A stretch of DNA of 64,000 bases from assembly GCF_039831995.1 (NCBI RefSeq), contig NZ_JBDOIO010000004.1, positions 1,364,001-1,428,000 of the forward strand. The letters are read 5' to 3'. The notes beneath the pieces were generated by a model. That model was not told where the DNA came from, made no database searches, and saw only the letters and a list, made by a program, of their open reading frames with translations. A program made the position numbers and the translations under genes. Each line of letters begins with the position of its first letter. Position 1 is the first letter of the stretch. The DNA comes from Paenibacillus pabuli (GTDB taxonomy: Bacteria > Bacillota > Bacilli > Paenibacillales > Paenibacillaceae). Positions 49,850 through 58,476 of the stretch are shown here, piece by piece.

Positions 49850-50011
49850 CTAACGATGTGCCCCGCTATTTTTTGTGTCCCCAGGGGCATCCGATTGCTT
49901 GGTATAAGCAATCAATATCAAATCTTCTCCTGCTGCTTCCGAAAGGTGCTGTTCAATTTCCTGTAGCTGATGAATGTGCTCGTCTGTCAAGGTTGCAGGG
50001 GTGTACTTCAT
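49850..50011 (-). CDS. Hypothetical 53-residue protein
   Basis: Unrecognised small protein on the minus strand. It starts at the ATG at 50011, preceded on that strand by the strong ribosome site GAAAGGAG with eight nt spacing. The sequence begins MKYTPATLTDEHIHQLQEIE, with helical HLSEAAGEDLILIAY near residues 22-36 and a hydrophilic tail. The frame is open further upstream to 50062 but without support. It occupies the place where B. subtilis has folE (mtrA) between hbs and mtrB, but is not related. Confidence 0.6.
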   Translation of the reverse strand: MKYTPATLTDEHIHQLQEIEQHLSEAAGEDLILIAYTKQSDAPGDTKNSGAHR

Positions 50012-50162
50012 GTAGAGGCTCCTTTCTATGCCATGTCTCCTGTAGTATGACCCGGTTCCCATAGATTATTGCAGCTTTGCCAAGCAAAACTCAGTTGACA
50101 AATGAATCAATCTTAATCATCATTAACGCTATTGAACAATTAGGAGAGGGGACGTTACGTAA

Positions 50163-50384
50163 ATGGACCATCCAACCGGCAGTGATTACATTGTCATTAA
50201 AGCAGAGGAAAATGGAGTTCAAGTCATCGGTTTGACGCGAGGTCAGGACACGCGTTTTCATCATACCGAGAAGTTGGACAAGGGTGAAGTCATGATTGCC
50301 CAGTTTACCAATCATACCTCCGCGATCAAAATCCGCGGTAAGGCTACAATGATCACGAAGCATGGCCAGATTGAATCGGAATAA
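50163..50384 (+). CDS. mtrB: trp RNA-binding attenuation protein TRAP
   Basis: Forms an 11-subunit ring that, loaded with tryptophan, binds a row of NAG triplets in trp leader RNA and blocks transcription. The 73-residue protein closely matches TRAP, with [48 protein letters not shown], including residues of the RNA-binding KKR surface (KLDKGE and IRGK region) and tryptophan-pocket loops. AGGAGAGGGG precedes ATG 50163 by about 12 nt. Its likely RNA target lies at 60007-60061. No folE partner is next to it. A perfect TTGACA at 50095-50100 may belong to its promoter. Confidence 0.95.
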   Translation: MDHPTGSDYIVIKAEENGVQVIGLTRGQDTRFHHTEKLDKGEVMIAQFTNHTSAIKIRGKATMITKHGQIESE

Positions 50385-50499
50385 AAAATGAAAGACGGGT
50401 TTTGACTCCTTGCATGGGAGCACTACATCGTCTTGCGGAAATCTCCTGCCTGTTTAGGAAGTGGATTCGAGTAGGGCCAATACTTTTGGTATTAATGAA

Positions 50500-50526
50500 A
50501 AATGCAGGCATAGCCTGCTTTTTTTC
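50500..50526 (+). terminator. Terminator downstream of mtrB
   Basis: GCAGGC pairs with GCCTGC around ATA, flanked by A's and followed by seven T's. Confidence 0.75.
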
Positions 50527-50593
50527 ATTGTACAATGAGGTATGAGCCTTTACCGGACAGACTACACTAACAAGTAAAGGCAGGGAGGCATTT

Positions 50594-51145
50594 ATGAAAC
50601 CGCGGATGATCGTGACGGCTACGCTGCTGGCAACGGTTGCAGCAGTTTTCCTGTTGGTAGCTGTGCAAACCTTACATATGCGAACATTGGGCGGAGAGCG
50701 GGCACAGCCGGTTTCTGCAGCTGAGCAAAAACAGGAACTTTCGGACGAGAATCTGGTAGACGTGCTGAGCTCCATGCATCTAACTACACCGATTGCAAAA
50801 GTGGAGTGGAAACAGTCCATTTTGAAACTGGATCTGAAAGTGACGGGTACCAAAACGAGTTACACTGAAATTTATGACAATATGGCAACAGTCGCCGAGC
50901 TAGGATTTCACAGTCTTGATAATGTGGAACAAATACTGCTTCGTATAATGGCAGAAGATGAGTGGCTGCACAAAAGGCATCTGCTGCTTGCTGCTGATAT
51001 TCGAAGGAATGAGTGGCCAACAGATGCAATCGATACGCTGCGAAATTGGAAAAGCCCTGTCATATCCGGTGAAATAAAAGAGTGGTTTCACATTATGGAG
51101 ACTGATCTGTGGAAGAAGCAATTCGAATTGTTGAACGAAGGTTAA
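50594..51145 (+). CDS. Hypothetical membrane-anchored protein
   Basis: Unrecognised 183-residue protein with an N-terminal membrane segment (about 5-27, MIVTATLLATVAAVFLLVAV). A hydrophilic linker follows; the soluble part has LDLKVTGTKTSYTEIYDNMATVAELGF and WLHKRHLLLAADIRRNEW. It may be exported. GCAGGGAGG precedes ATG 50594. Between mtrB and hepS, probably cotranscribed with the latter (101-nt gap). Function unknown. Confidence 0.75.
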   Translation: MKPRMIVTATLLATVAAVFLLVAVQTLHMRTLGGERAQPVSAAEQKQELSDENLVDVLSSMHLTTPIAKVEWKQSILKLDLKVTGTKTSYTEIYDNMATVAELGFHSLDNVEQILLRIMAEDEWLHKRHLLLAADIRRNEWPTDAIDTLRNWKSPVISGEIKEWFHIMETDLWKKQFELLNEG

Positions 51146-51246
51146 TAGAATAGCAGGATTCAGTGCGTGACCGTTCAACATATGCTATAATATATAAGAT
51201 TGTAGTGCAGAAATGGTTTAACAATGCAAAGGCTCGGAGGCTGAGA

Positions 51247-52110
51247 ATGAATTCATATCGCGTACCCCAACTAGCAAAAAAATATACGGATTACGACATG
51301 ATTCGACAACATACGGAAATACCACCGTTTCCGGATAGCCGGGCTCGTCTGCTGCAGGCGTTTGTGGGCCGTACAGATGAAAAGGAGCATGATGAGCTCT
51401 ATACTCTTGCTACCTCGCTCGTCCAGCTGGCCATGGATACGCATGATCGAATCGATACGATCTCCGGGGATCGGAAAGAGCAGGAGATGCGCTCACGTCA
51501 GTTGAACGTTCTTGCTGGTGATTACTTGAGCAGTCGCTTTTATCAGCTTCTTGCCCATGCTGGTCGTATTGAGATGATCGGCAAGCTCAGCGGTGCCGTA
51601 GCTGAAGTCAACGTGCGCAAGATGACTCTGTATGATCGGATGAAAAAGCTTCTCGTTTCGGCTGAAGAATACTTGCGTGAAACGGTACAGCTGAAGATGC
51701 AGCTGTTTCTTTCTTTTGCGGACATGATTGGATTACAGGAACAAAAGCTATGGGAGAGTCTTCTTGCTGAATTCAGCTTGTGCGAGACCGTTGTGGAAGA
51801 GCTGCTGCGAATGAATGACGAGAAGAGATTCAGCCATAGTTATGCTTTCTGGCACATATACGAACAAGGTACCGGAGACGAGCGGAACTTGATTTGCCAG
51901 CCAGATCTGGATATGCGGGCATGTGGCGCTATGGTAATCAAGTATCAAATGGATGGGCTTTTGCTGGACAGGCTTCGTGAAAGTACAAACCGCATTAAGC
52001 TGTTGCTGCAGGATGAAAAAGACCAGCGGGGATTAGTTGAGGTGCATGCCATCTTGGAAACCTATTTGGGGTATCTGGAGCCTTCACACGCAGCAGTAAG
52101 GGAAGATTGA
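51247..52110 (+). CDS. hepS: Heptaprenyl diphosphate synthase component I
   Basis: Small subunit of the two-component prenyltransferase that makes the C35 side chain of menaquinone-7; it binds substrate but lacks the aspartate-rich motifs. The 287-residue protein has the family segment LAGDYLSSRFYQLLAHAG and VNVRKMTLYDRMKKLL. CGGAGG precedes ATG 51247; the open frame from 51163 is upstream leader. It ends overlapping the ribosome site of menG. HepT, the catalytic subunit, lies 2.6 kb downstream. Confidence 0.92.
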   Translation: MNSYRVPQLAKKYTDYDMIRQHTEIPPFPDSRARLLQAFVGRTDEKEHDELYTLATSLVQLAMDTHDRIDTISGDRKEQEMRSRQLNVLAGDYLSSRFYQLLAHAGRIEMIGKLSGAVAEVNVRKMTLYDRMKKLLVSAEEYLRETVQLKMQLFLSFADMIGLQEQKLWESLLAEFSLCETVVEELLRMNDEKRFSHSYAFWHIYEQGTGDERNLICQPDLDMRACGAMVIKYQMDGLLLDRLRESTNRIKLLLQDEKDQRGLVEVHAILETYLGYLEPSHAAVRED

Positions 52111-52121
52111 GGGGGAGACAA

Positions 52122-52850
52122 ATGGGGAGCGCAGAGACGAAACCGAAAGAAGAGTTCGTACATTCGGTGTTTCAGAGTATAGCCGGGAAATATGATGTCA
52201 TGAATGACATCCTGAGTTTCCGCAGGCATAAAGCCTGGCGCAAATTCACAATGAAGAAAATGAACATGTCCAAAGGGGATACAGGACTTGATTTGTGTTG
52301 TGGCACCTGTGACTGGACGCTTGCGATGGCAGAAGCAAGTGAAACGGGTCACATGCATGGACTGGACTTTAGCAGCAACATGCTTGAAGTCGGGCAGAAC
52401 AAGGTTAATGCCGTAAACAGACAAAAGCAGATTACGCTTGTTCAGGGGAATGCCATGTCACTTCCTTTTGAAGATAACTCATTTGATTATGTAACCATTG
52501 GGTTTGGCCTTCGTAACGTGCCTGATCTGAGACAGGTGTTGTCGGAAATGAAGCGCGTAGTAAAACCAGGTGGCATGGTTGTGTGTCTGGAACTGTCCAA
52601 GCCGACCTGGCAACCGTTTAAAGGCATTTATTATTTTTATTTTGAACAAGTACTGCCAAGGCTTGCCAAATTGTTTGCCAAACGTTATGAACAGTACAAG
52701 TGGCTGCCGGATTCACTGGCATTATTTCCGGGAAGGAAGGAACTGGCTACCATTTTCGAAGAAACCGGATTGAAGCAAGTGCAGGCCTATCCTCTGACCG
52801 GAGGCATCGCGGCACTGCATATTGGAACCAAGGAGAATCAGCATGTTTAG
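52122..52850 (+). CDS. menG: Demethylmenaquinone methyltransferase
   Basis: S-adenosylmethionine-dependent enzyme that methylates demethylmenaquinone in the last step of menaquinone synthesis (UbiE/MenG family). The 242-residue sequence has VFQSIAGKYDVMNDILSF, SAM motif DLCCGTCDWTLAMAE with motif I slightly atypical (C for G), and the FGLRNVPDLRQVLSEM block. GAGGGGGAGA precedes ATG 52122. It is between hepS and the UbiA-type gene, overlapping the latter by eight nt. Confidence 0.95.
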   Translation: MGSAETKPKEEFVHSVFQSIAGKYDVMNDILSFRRHKAWRKFTMKKMNMSKGDTGLDLCCGTCDWTLAMAEASETGHMHGLDFSSNMLEVGQNKVNAVNRQKQITLVQGNAMSLPFEDNSFDYVTIGFGLRNVPDLRQVLSEMKRVVKPGGMVVCLELSKPTWQPFKGIYYFYFEQVLPRLAKLFAKRYEQYKWLPDSLALFPGRKELATIFEETGLKQVQAYPLTGGIAALHIGTKENQHV

Positions 52851-53709
52851 GAAAATTCGCATCTTTTTAGAAATGATTAAGATTGAACACACGCTTTTTG
52901 CTTTACCTTTTGCATTTATGGGTGCCATTCTCGGCTCCATGGTCGTGAACGATACGTTCCCAACCTGGATGCAGATCATGTGGGTACTGCTGGCCATGGT
53001 TGGTGCACGCAGTGCAGCATTTGGACTTAATCGGATGATTGACCAAGCGATCGACGGTAAAAATCCGCGGACGGCTATGCGTGCCATCCCAGCGGGCCTG
53101 CTCAAAAACGGCGAGGTCGTTATCTTTATTATCGTCTCGTTTGTATTGTTATTCTGGGCTTCATCCAATCTTAATGTGTTATCCATGCAATTGCTGCCAA
53201 TCGCAGTGTTTATGCTGGTATTGTATTCATACACCAAACGATTCACATGGCTCTGCCATGTTGTTCTAGGAATGACGATTGGCCTTGCTCCACTTGGAGG
53301 CTGGGTTGCTGTAACGGGGTCCATGGATTGGACAGCCATTGTGCTGTACGTTACGATTGTGTTCTGGACTGCGGGCTTTGATATTATTTATGCATGTCAG
53401 GATCTGGAGTTTGATCAGGAAGAGGGGCTTCATTCCATTCCTTCCCGATTCGGACTTATTAAGTCGCTGAACATAGCCAAGTTCTTTCACATTATTACGG
53501 CCATCGGATTTTTGGCGCTTCTGTTGATGACGGATCTGAGCTGGTGGTATGGTGCAGGTATGCTGATCACATATGGTATTCTTTTCTATGAGCACTATAT
53601 TGTATCGCCTAATGATATGAGTCGTGTACAGACGGCTTTCTTTACTATGAATAGTGTTCTGAGTCTGGTCGTATTTACGTTTACTCTGATTGATCTGGCG
53701 GTGAAATAA
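52843..53709 (+). CDS. UbiA-type aromatic prenyltransferase (MqnP-like)
   Basis: Membrane prenyltransferase that joins a polyprenyl chain to an aromatic acid. The 288-residue protein has about eight membrane segments and the two aspartate motifs: FGLNRMIDQAIDGKNPRT near residue 63 and DIIYACQDLEFDQEEGL near residue 178. These are of the UbiA/MqnP type (NRxxDxxxDxxNPRT) rather than MenA. AAGGAGAATC precedes ATG 52843. With the UbiX-type gene next to it this suggests the futalosine menaquinone route. Symbol left open. Confidence 0.88.
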   Translation: MFRKIRIFLEMIKIEHTLFALPFAFMGAILGSMVVNDTFPTWMQIMWVLLAMVGARSAAFGLNRMIDQAIDGKNPRTAMRAIPAGLLKNGEVVIFIIVSFVLLFWASSNLNVLSMQLLPIAVFMLVLYSYTKRFTWLCHVVLGMTIGLAPLGGWVAVTGSMDWTAIVLYVTIVFWTAGFDIIYACQDLEFDQEEGLHSIPSRFGLIKSLNIAKFFHIITAIGFLALLLMTDLSWWYGAGMLITYGILFYEHYIVSPNDMSRVQTAFFTMNSVLSLVVFTFTLIDLAVK

Positions 53710-53711
53710 AC

Positions 53712-54329
53712 ATGCAGCAGCCGGACAATAAACGACTTGTGGTCGGAATTACCGGAGCCAGCGGAAGTATTTATGGCATAAGACTTATTGAAACGCTGCT
53801 GGGCCTGGATTTCACGGTTCATCTGGTGATATCTAATGCTGGCTGGCGGGTTTTAAAAGAAGAAATGGATTGGGATGTCACGAATCGTGAAGGCGTGCTG
53901 GAAGAGAAATTCGGCGGCCTCGGCGGTTCACTGATCTATCATCCCGTTAGTGATATAGGCGCTTCAATTGCAAGCGGATCTTACCTGGCTGATGGCATGA
54001 TTATCATGCCATGCTCTATGGGAACGCTCTCCTCCATTGCACAGGGGTCTTCAGATAATCTGATGTCCCGTGCTGCGGATGTCATGATGAAGGAGGCAAG
54101 ACCGCTAATTCTGGTACCCAGGGAGACACCGCTGCATGCGATCCATCTGGAGAATATGCTCAAGCTCTCTCGTTTGGGAGTTCGGATGATTCCGGCCATG
54201 CCGGCGTTTTATCACAAACCTCAGACGATGGAAGAATTGATTTTGTTTTTGGTAGGTAAAGTACTGGATAGTCTGCGCATTCAACATCAACTGTTTGCAA
54301 GATGGGGAGAACCGGATCAACGGGGCTAG
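53712..54329 (+). CDS. ubiX: Flavin prenyltransferase UbiX type
   Basis: Makes prenylated FMN, the cofactor of UbiD-type decarboxylases. The 205-residue protein has the flavin-binding GITGASGSIYG motif near residue 12, the MPCSMGTLSSIAQGSSDNL block and LVPRETPLHAIHLENML with the conserved P-R-E. The ATG at 53712 is two nt after the previous stop; no strong ribosome site is seen, so translation may be coupled. A UbiD partner gene is not in this window. Context points to a role in menaquinone synthesis. Confidence 0.92.
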   Translation: MQQPDNKRLVVGITGASGSIYGIRLIETLLGLDFTVHLVISNAGWRVLKEEMDWDVTNREGVLEEKFGGLGGSLIYHPVSDIGASIASGSYLADGMIIMPCSMGTLSSIAQGSSDNLMSRAADVMMKEARPLILVPRETPLHAIHLENMLKLSRLGVRMIPAMPAFYHKPQTMEELILFLVGKVLDSLRIQHQLFARWGEPDQRG

Positions 54330-54392
54330 CAGGGGTGTTTTCTATAACTTTTTAAAACTCAAATGTGTAGGTTATATAACCGGCTAGCCCCC
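54324..54392 (+). repeat. Inverted repeat at the end of ubiX
   Basis: GGGGCTAGC (54324-54332) overlaps the ubiX stop and is complementary to GCTAGCCCC (54384-54392), with about 51 nt between. A second hairpin CCCCGG/CCGGGG follows directly. No T run is present, so it is not a classical terminator. Confidence 0.55.
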
Positions 54393-54447
54393 GGCATCCC
54401 GGGGTATTGGTGAGCGCTGATGGTAGAGTTTTAATGTAACCACAGCC

Positions 54448-54672
54448 TTGACCCATGCTCCGGCAACTTCTGGATTTGTTTCAGAACAAGTCGAAGAGTT
54501 TAATTCCCGGATGTCAGCCATGACATTCGAAGAAGTGTGGTACGACATAGAAGAACACAAGCAGGAACGGCAAGCCCTGGTTTTTCGTTATGCCTGCAGG
54601 CCCGACTTGCTGGAGGGGAAGGTAAGCATGGATTTTTGGACTGATAATACGCTGACACGGGTGAACGAATGA
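54448..54672 (+). CDS. Hypothetical small protein before hepT
   Basis: Unrecognised product of up to 74 residues from TTG 54448, or 53 from ATG 54511; no strong ribosome site marks either. The part after residue 22 (MSAMTFEEVWYDIEEHKQ) is helical, then RYACRPDLLEGKVSMDFWT. Its stop overlaps the hepT start (ATGA), and hepT itself lacks a good ribosome site, which suggests that this frame is translated and coupled to hepT. It might be a remnant of a longer gene; not decidable here. Confidence 0.5.
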   Translation: MTHAPATSGFVSEQVEEFNSRMSAMTFEEVWYDIEEHKQERQALVFRYACRPDLLEGKVSMDFWTDNTLTRVNE

Positions 54673-55643
54673 AACTATTGGATATTTTCGGGTTGTTAAA
54701 AAAAGACATGGATTACATTGAAAAAGAATTGTATCGCAGTGTGCAGGGAGATCAGAAGCTGCTAAGTGAAACTTCACTTCATCTGCTCAAAGCTGGTGGG
54801 AAACGTTTACGTCCAGTATTTGTATTGCTCGGCGGGAAATATGGTACATATGACATTGAACGCCTGAAGTTGATTGCGGTACCGCTGGAATTGATTCATT
54901 CCGCTTCCCTGGTACATGACGATGTTATTGACAATGCGGAGACACGTAGAGGCAAACCTACGGTGAAGTCCAAATGGGACAACCGGATTGCCATGTACAC
55001 CGGGGATTATATCTATGGAAAGGCACTTCAGATGACGGCAGGCCTGTCCGAGCCAGACATCCATCGTATCCTGGCTAAGGCGATGGTGCAGATGTCTATC
55101 GGTGAGATGGAGCAGATTCGCGACTTTTTCAATACAGGGCAGAGTGTTCGTAATTACTTGCTGCGGATTCGTCGTAAAACGGCGCTTCTGATTGCGGTCA
55201 GCTGCCAGCTTGGAGCTCTAGCCACACGCGCACCAAAACAAGTTTCTTCGCTGCTCTATACTTACGGATATAACGTGGGTATGGCCTTTCAGATTCAGGA
55301 CGACGTCCTTGATCTGGTTGGAACGGAGAAGCAATTGGGCAAGCCCCCAGGTAGCGATATGAAACAGGGGAATATTACGCTGCCAGTCCTGTACGCTCTG
55401 CAGGAGCGTGATCTGCGTGAGCCATTGCTTAACGAGATATCACGTGTTCAGCGTGAAGAAGGACAGGCAAGTGCTTCGGATGCAATTGGAATGATTCGCC
55501 AAAGTCAAGGAATCGCTAAAGCTGAAGCACTGGCTGACCGATATATGAAGAAAGCGCTCGATGCTCTGGATCAGCTGCCCAATATCAAAACCAGCAAAAA
55601 TTTACGCGATATTGCACATTTTGTTGTCAAGCGCACTCATTAA
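54669..55643 (+). CDS. hepT: Heptaprenyl diphosphate synthase component II
   Basis: Catalytic subunit of the C35 prenyl diphosphate synthase that works with HepS. The 324-residue protein has the first aspartate-rich motif DDVIDNAETRRG near residue 87, the second DDVLDL near residue 214, and GGKRLRPV near residue 41. Normal length. The ATG at 54669 overlaps the preceding small ORF. Ends the quinone cluster; the next gene, ndk, is 156 nt away. Confidence 0.95.
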   Translation: MKLLDIFGLLKKDMDYIEKELYRSVQGDQKLLSETSLHLLKAGGKRLRPVFVLLGGKYGTYDIERLKLIAVPLELIHSASLVHDDVIDNAETRRGKPTVKSKWDNRIAMYTGDYIYGKALQMTAGLSEPDIHRILAKAMVQMSIGEMEQIRDFFNTGQSVRNYLLRIRRKTALLIAVSCQLGALATRAPKQVSSLLYTYGYNVGMAFQIQDDVLDLVGTEKQLGKPPGSDMKQGNITLPVLYALQERDLREPLLNEISRVQREEGQASASDAIGMIRQSQGIAKAEALADRYMKKALDALDQLPNIKTSKNLRDIAHFVVKRTH

Positions 55644-55799
55644 AATGCATTGAGATGATCATGCTGCATGTTGCTCGGGTTACTCCAATGACATAGATGT
55701 GAGATTCCTCATTGGGAGGAAATGGACATGTATGTTACAATCAAAGTGATTGCGTCTACATAATGAACTAACTTTGAACCGTGAGTGAGGAGTGAGCGT

Positions 55800-56243
55800 A
55801 TGGATCGTACATTTTTGATGGTGAAGCCGGATGGTGTGCAGCGTGGTTTGATTGGGCGTATCGTTAGCCGTCTGGAAGACAAGGGGTTTAAAATGGTGGC
55901 TGGGAAACTGGTTCAGATGACGGAGGATCAGGCCAAGCGCCATTATGCGGAACATGAAGGGAAGCCGTTCTTCGATGATCTGGTGCAGTTTATCACATCC
56001 GGGCCTGTATTTGCCATGGTTTGGGAAGGTGATGACATTGTGGCACTTGCTCGAATCGTTATCGGCAAAACCAATGTGAAGGAAGCTGCTCCGGGTACAA
56101 TCCGCGGAGACTTTGCGAGCCACACACCGCATAACCTGATTCATGGAGCCGATTCACCGGAGTCTGCTTCTCGTGAAGCAGCGAACTTCTTTACTTCAGA
56201 TGAATTGGTAACGTACGACAAGAGCATCGCAGCCTGGTTGTAA
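55800..56243 (+). CDS. ndk: Nucleoside diphosphate kinase
   Basis: Exchanges gamma phosphate between nucleoside triphosphates and diphosphates. The 147-residue protein has [24 protein letters not shown] and catalytic H115 in [18 protein letters not shown] supports ATG 55800 rather than GTG 55785. Followed after 24 nt by cheR, the same order as in B. subtilis (ndk-cheR-aro). Full length. Confidence 0.97.
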   Translation: MDRTFLMVKPDGVQRGLIGRIVSRLEDKGFKMVAGKLVQMTEDQAKRHYAEHEGKPFFDDLVQFITSGPVFAMVWEGDDIVALARIVIGKTNVKEAAPGTIRGDFASHTPHNLIHGADSPESASREAANFFTSDELVTYDKSIAAWL

Positions 56244-56267
56244 TTTATTAGCCAGAAGGGTGATACG

Positions 56268-57059
56268 ATGCTGGAGCAGGAACAACTAGACCCGGATTAT
56301 GCCGGTTTTATTCGGAAAATCAAAGAGAGCACAGGCATTGATCTTGCTCAATACAAGGAAGGCCAGATGAAAAGACGGCTGACCACACTTCGAAACAAAA
56401 ACGGGTTTCATACATTTTCTAATTTTTTTGATGCCATGCAAAAGGATAAGTCGCTGTTTTACGAATTTCTTGATCGGATGACGATTAACGTTTCGGAATT
56501 TTGGCGAAATCCTAACCGCTGGGAAGTGCTCCGTGACGAGATACTTCCTGAATTGATTGGTCCTAAACGCCGGGTGAAGGTATGGAGTGCAGCTTGTTCA
56601 ACTGGCGAAGAGCCTTATACACTTGCGATGATTTTGGATACGATGGGAATTCTTAAGGACAGTTCCATTACAGCGAGTGATCTGGACGAAGGTGCACTGG
56701 CCAAAGCCAAGGAAGGGCGTTATATGGAACGCTCGCTCAAGGATGTTCCAAAAGAGACAGCCAGTCGCTATTTCAAACAGGATGGCCTGGTTTATCGAAT
56801 CGATGATAAGCTCAAAAGCTCAATCAAGTTTATGAAGCAGAATCTGCTGCTGGATCGATTTGATGATGGGTATGATCTGATTGTGTGCCGGAATGTAATG
56901 ATCTATTTTACCGAGGAAGCCAAAAACGTGTTGTATCATAAATTTGCAGCGAGTTTACGACCAGGCGGCATTTTATTCGTAGGCAGCACAGAGCAGATCT
57001 TTTCACCTGGACAATACGGTCTGGAGACAGCGGAAACATTCTTCTATCGCAAAAAATAA
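56268..57059 (+). CDS. cheR: Chemotaxis protein methyltransferase CheR
   Basis: Methylates glutamates of chemoreceptors using S-adenosylmethionine to set receptor sensitivity. The 263-residue protein has the N-terminal helical CheR domain (about 1-70, [22 protein letters not shown]) and a Rossmann methyltransferase domain with [17 protein letters not shown] near residue 105 and [12 protein letters not shown] near residue 210. AGAAGGGTGAT precedes ATG 56268. Monocistronic or with ndk, and followed by a hairpin. Confidence 0.96.
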   Translation: MLEQEQLDPDYAGFIRKIKESTGIDLAQYKEGQMKRRLTTLRNKNGFHTFSNFFDAMQKDKSLFYEFLDRMTINVSEFWRNPNRWEVLRDEILPELIGPKRRVKVWSAACSTGEEPYTLAMILDTMGILKDSSITASDLDEGALAKAKEGRYMERSLKDVPKETASRYFKQDGLVYRIDDKLKSSIKFMKQNLLLDRFDDGYDLIVCRNVMIYFTEEAKNVLYHKFAASLRPGGILFVGSTEQIFSPGQYGLETAETFFYRKK

Positions 57060-57075
57060 GGTTAACGGATTGGAT

Positions 57076-57122
57076 GACCGTCTGGATACACATGAACATG
57101 TGGCCAGACGGTTATTTGCTTT
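57076..57122 (+). terminator. Hairpin after cheR, probable terminator
   Basis: ACCGTCTGG pairs with CCAGACGGT around an inner CACATG/CATGTG stem; TTATTTGCTTTT follows. T run is interrupted. Confidence 0.65.
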
Positions 57123-57214
57123 TCCGGGTACAGGAAAGCGTAATTAACAAGTCTGAATTGTGGCAGCACGAGCTGACCGAAATTTCGATTTTGGGCAGGA
57201 AACGACGGGCTTTC

Positions 57215-57243
57215 TTGTCAAAGCGGGTCAGCTATACTATAAT
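57215..57243 (+). promoter_or_regulatory. Promoter of the aro genes
   Basis: TTGTCA (57215-57220) and a perfect TATAAT (57238-57243) are spaced by 17 nt, 63 nt before aroC. It is one of the best promoter matches in the window. Confidence 0.75.
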
Positions 57244-57305
57244 GAGCAAAGAAATTATGGGATTTTAGCAATGTGCAGTTTAACAGTTTAAAGGGGGAAC
57301 GTACT

Positions 57306-58475
57306 ATGAGTTTACGTTATTTAACCGCAGGGGAAACGCACGGACCCCAATTGACCGCAATAATTGAAGGATTGCCAAGCAATCTGAATATTGATTTTGA
57401 AGAACTGAACTTCCAGCTCCACCGTAGACAAAAAGGATATGGCCGTGGACGCCGGATGCAGATTGAGAAAGATCAGGCCAATTTCGTGGGCGGCATCCGT
57501 CATGGATATACAACTGGGGCTCCGGTAGCTCTGGTCGTTCAAAATAATGACTGGAAACACTGGCAGAATATTATGAATATCGAGCCTATTGAAGGCAGTG
57601 ATGAAGAGAAACGCCGCGTTCATCGTCCTCGTCCTGGACATGCCGATCTGAATGGCGGACTTAAATATAACCTGAAAGATCTGCGCAACGTCTTGGAGCG
57701 TTCCAGTGCGCGTGAAACAACGGTACGTGTAGCTTGTGGAGCGATCGCTCGTCAATTCCTAGCAGAGTTTGGGATTAAGGTGGCGGGGCGTGTACTGCGT
57801 ATCGGAGAGATTGAGGCCCCTTACCAAGACCTGCCAATCGATGAGCTGATTGAAGTAACAGAAGCTTCCTCGGTTCGAGTAACCGATGCAGAGACGGAGA
57901 AGAAGATGGAAGCCTACATTGATCAGATCAAGCAGGAAGGCGACTCCATCGGAGGAATCGTGGAATGCATTGTTGAAGGTGTGCCTATCGGTCTCGGAAG
58001 CCATGTGCAGTATGATCGCAAATTGGATGCACGGATTGCTCAGGGTGTTATGTCCATCAATGCATTTAAAGGTGTGGAAATCGGTATCGGATTTGAAGCA
58101 GGAACGATTCGCGGTTCTCAGGTGCATGATGAGATTCTTCACACGGAAGAACGTGGTTACCACCGCGCAACGAATCGTTTGGGTGGATTTGAAGGCGGAA
58201 TGACTAATGGCATGCCGGTTGTGGTTCGTGGGGTTATGAAACCTATTCCGACACTGTACAAACCGCTTCAAAGTGTTGATATTGATACCAAAGAAGCCTT
58301 TACTGCTCAAGTCGAACGTTCTGATGCATGTGCTGTTCCAGCAGCAAGCGTAGTCATGGAACATGTGGTGGCATGGGAGATTGCCAAGGCATTCCTTGAG
58401 AAGTTCGGCGGAGATTCCATGGAGGAAATTCGCGCGAACTATAACAATTACAATGCTCAACTGGAGAACTACTAA
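57306..58475 (+). CDS. aroC: Chorismate synthase
   Basis: Last step of the shikimate pathway, eliminating phosphate from EPSP to give chorismate with reduced FMN. The 389-residue protein has [14 protein letters not shown] near the start, [15 protein letters not shown], the [13 protein letters not shown] block, [17 protein letters not shown] and a conserved [19 protein letters not shown] precedes ATG 57306. Only one nt separates its stop from aroB. Called aroF in B. subtilis nomenclature. Confidence 0.97.
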   Translation: MSLRYLTAGETHGPQLTAIIEGLPSNLNIDFEELNFQLHRRQKGYGRGRRMQIEKDQANFVGGIRHGYTTGAPVALVVQNNDWKHWQNIMNIEPIEGSDEEKRRVHRPRPGHADLNGGLKYNLKDLRNVLERSSARETTVRVACGAIARQFLAEFGIKVAGRVLRIGEIEAPYQDLPIDELIEVTEASSVRVTDAETEKKMEAYIDQIKQEGDSIGGIVECIVEGVPIGLGSHVQYDRKLDARIAQGVMSINAFKGVEIGIGFEAGTIRGSQVHDEILHTEERGYHRATNRLGGFEGGMTNGMPVVVRGVMKPIPTLYKPLQSVDIDTKEAFTAQVERSDACAVPAASVVMEHVVAWEIAKAFLEKFGGDSMEEIRANYNNYNAQLENY

Positions 58476-58476
58476 T

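Noticed and set aside
49819..50064. 81-codon plus-strand frame after hbs
   Set aside because: It overlaps the hbs terminator and the better supported minus-strand small gene.
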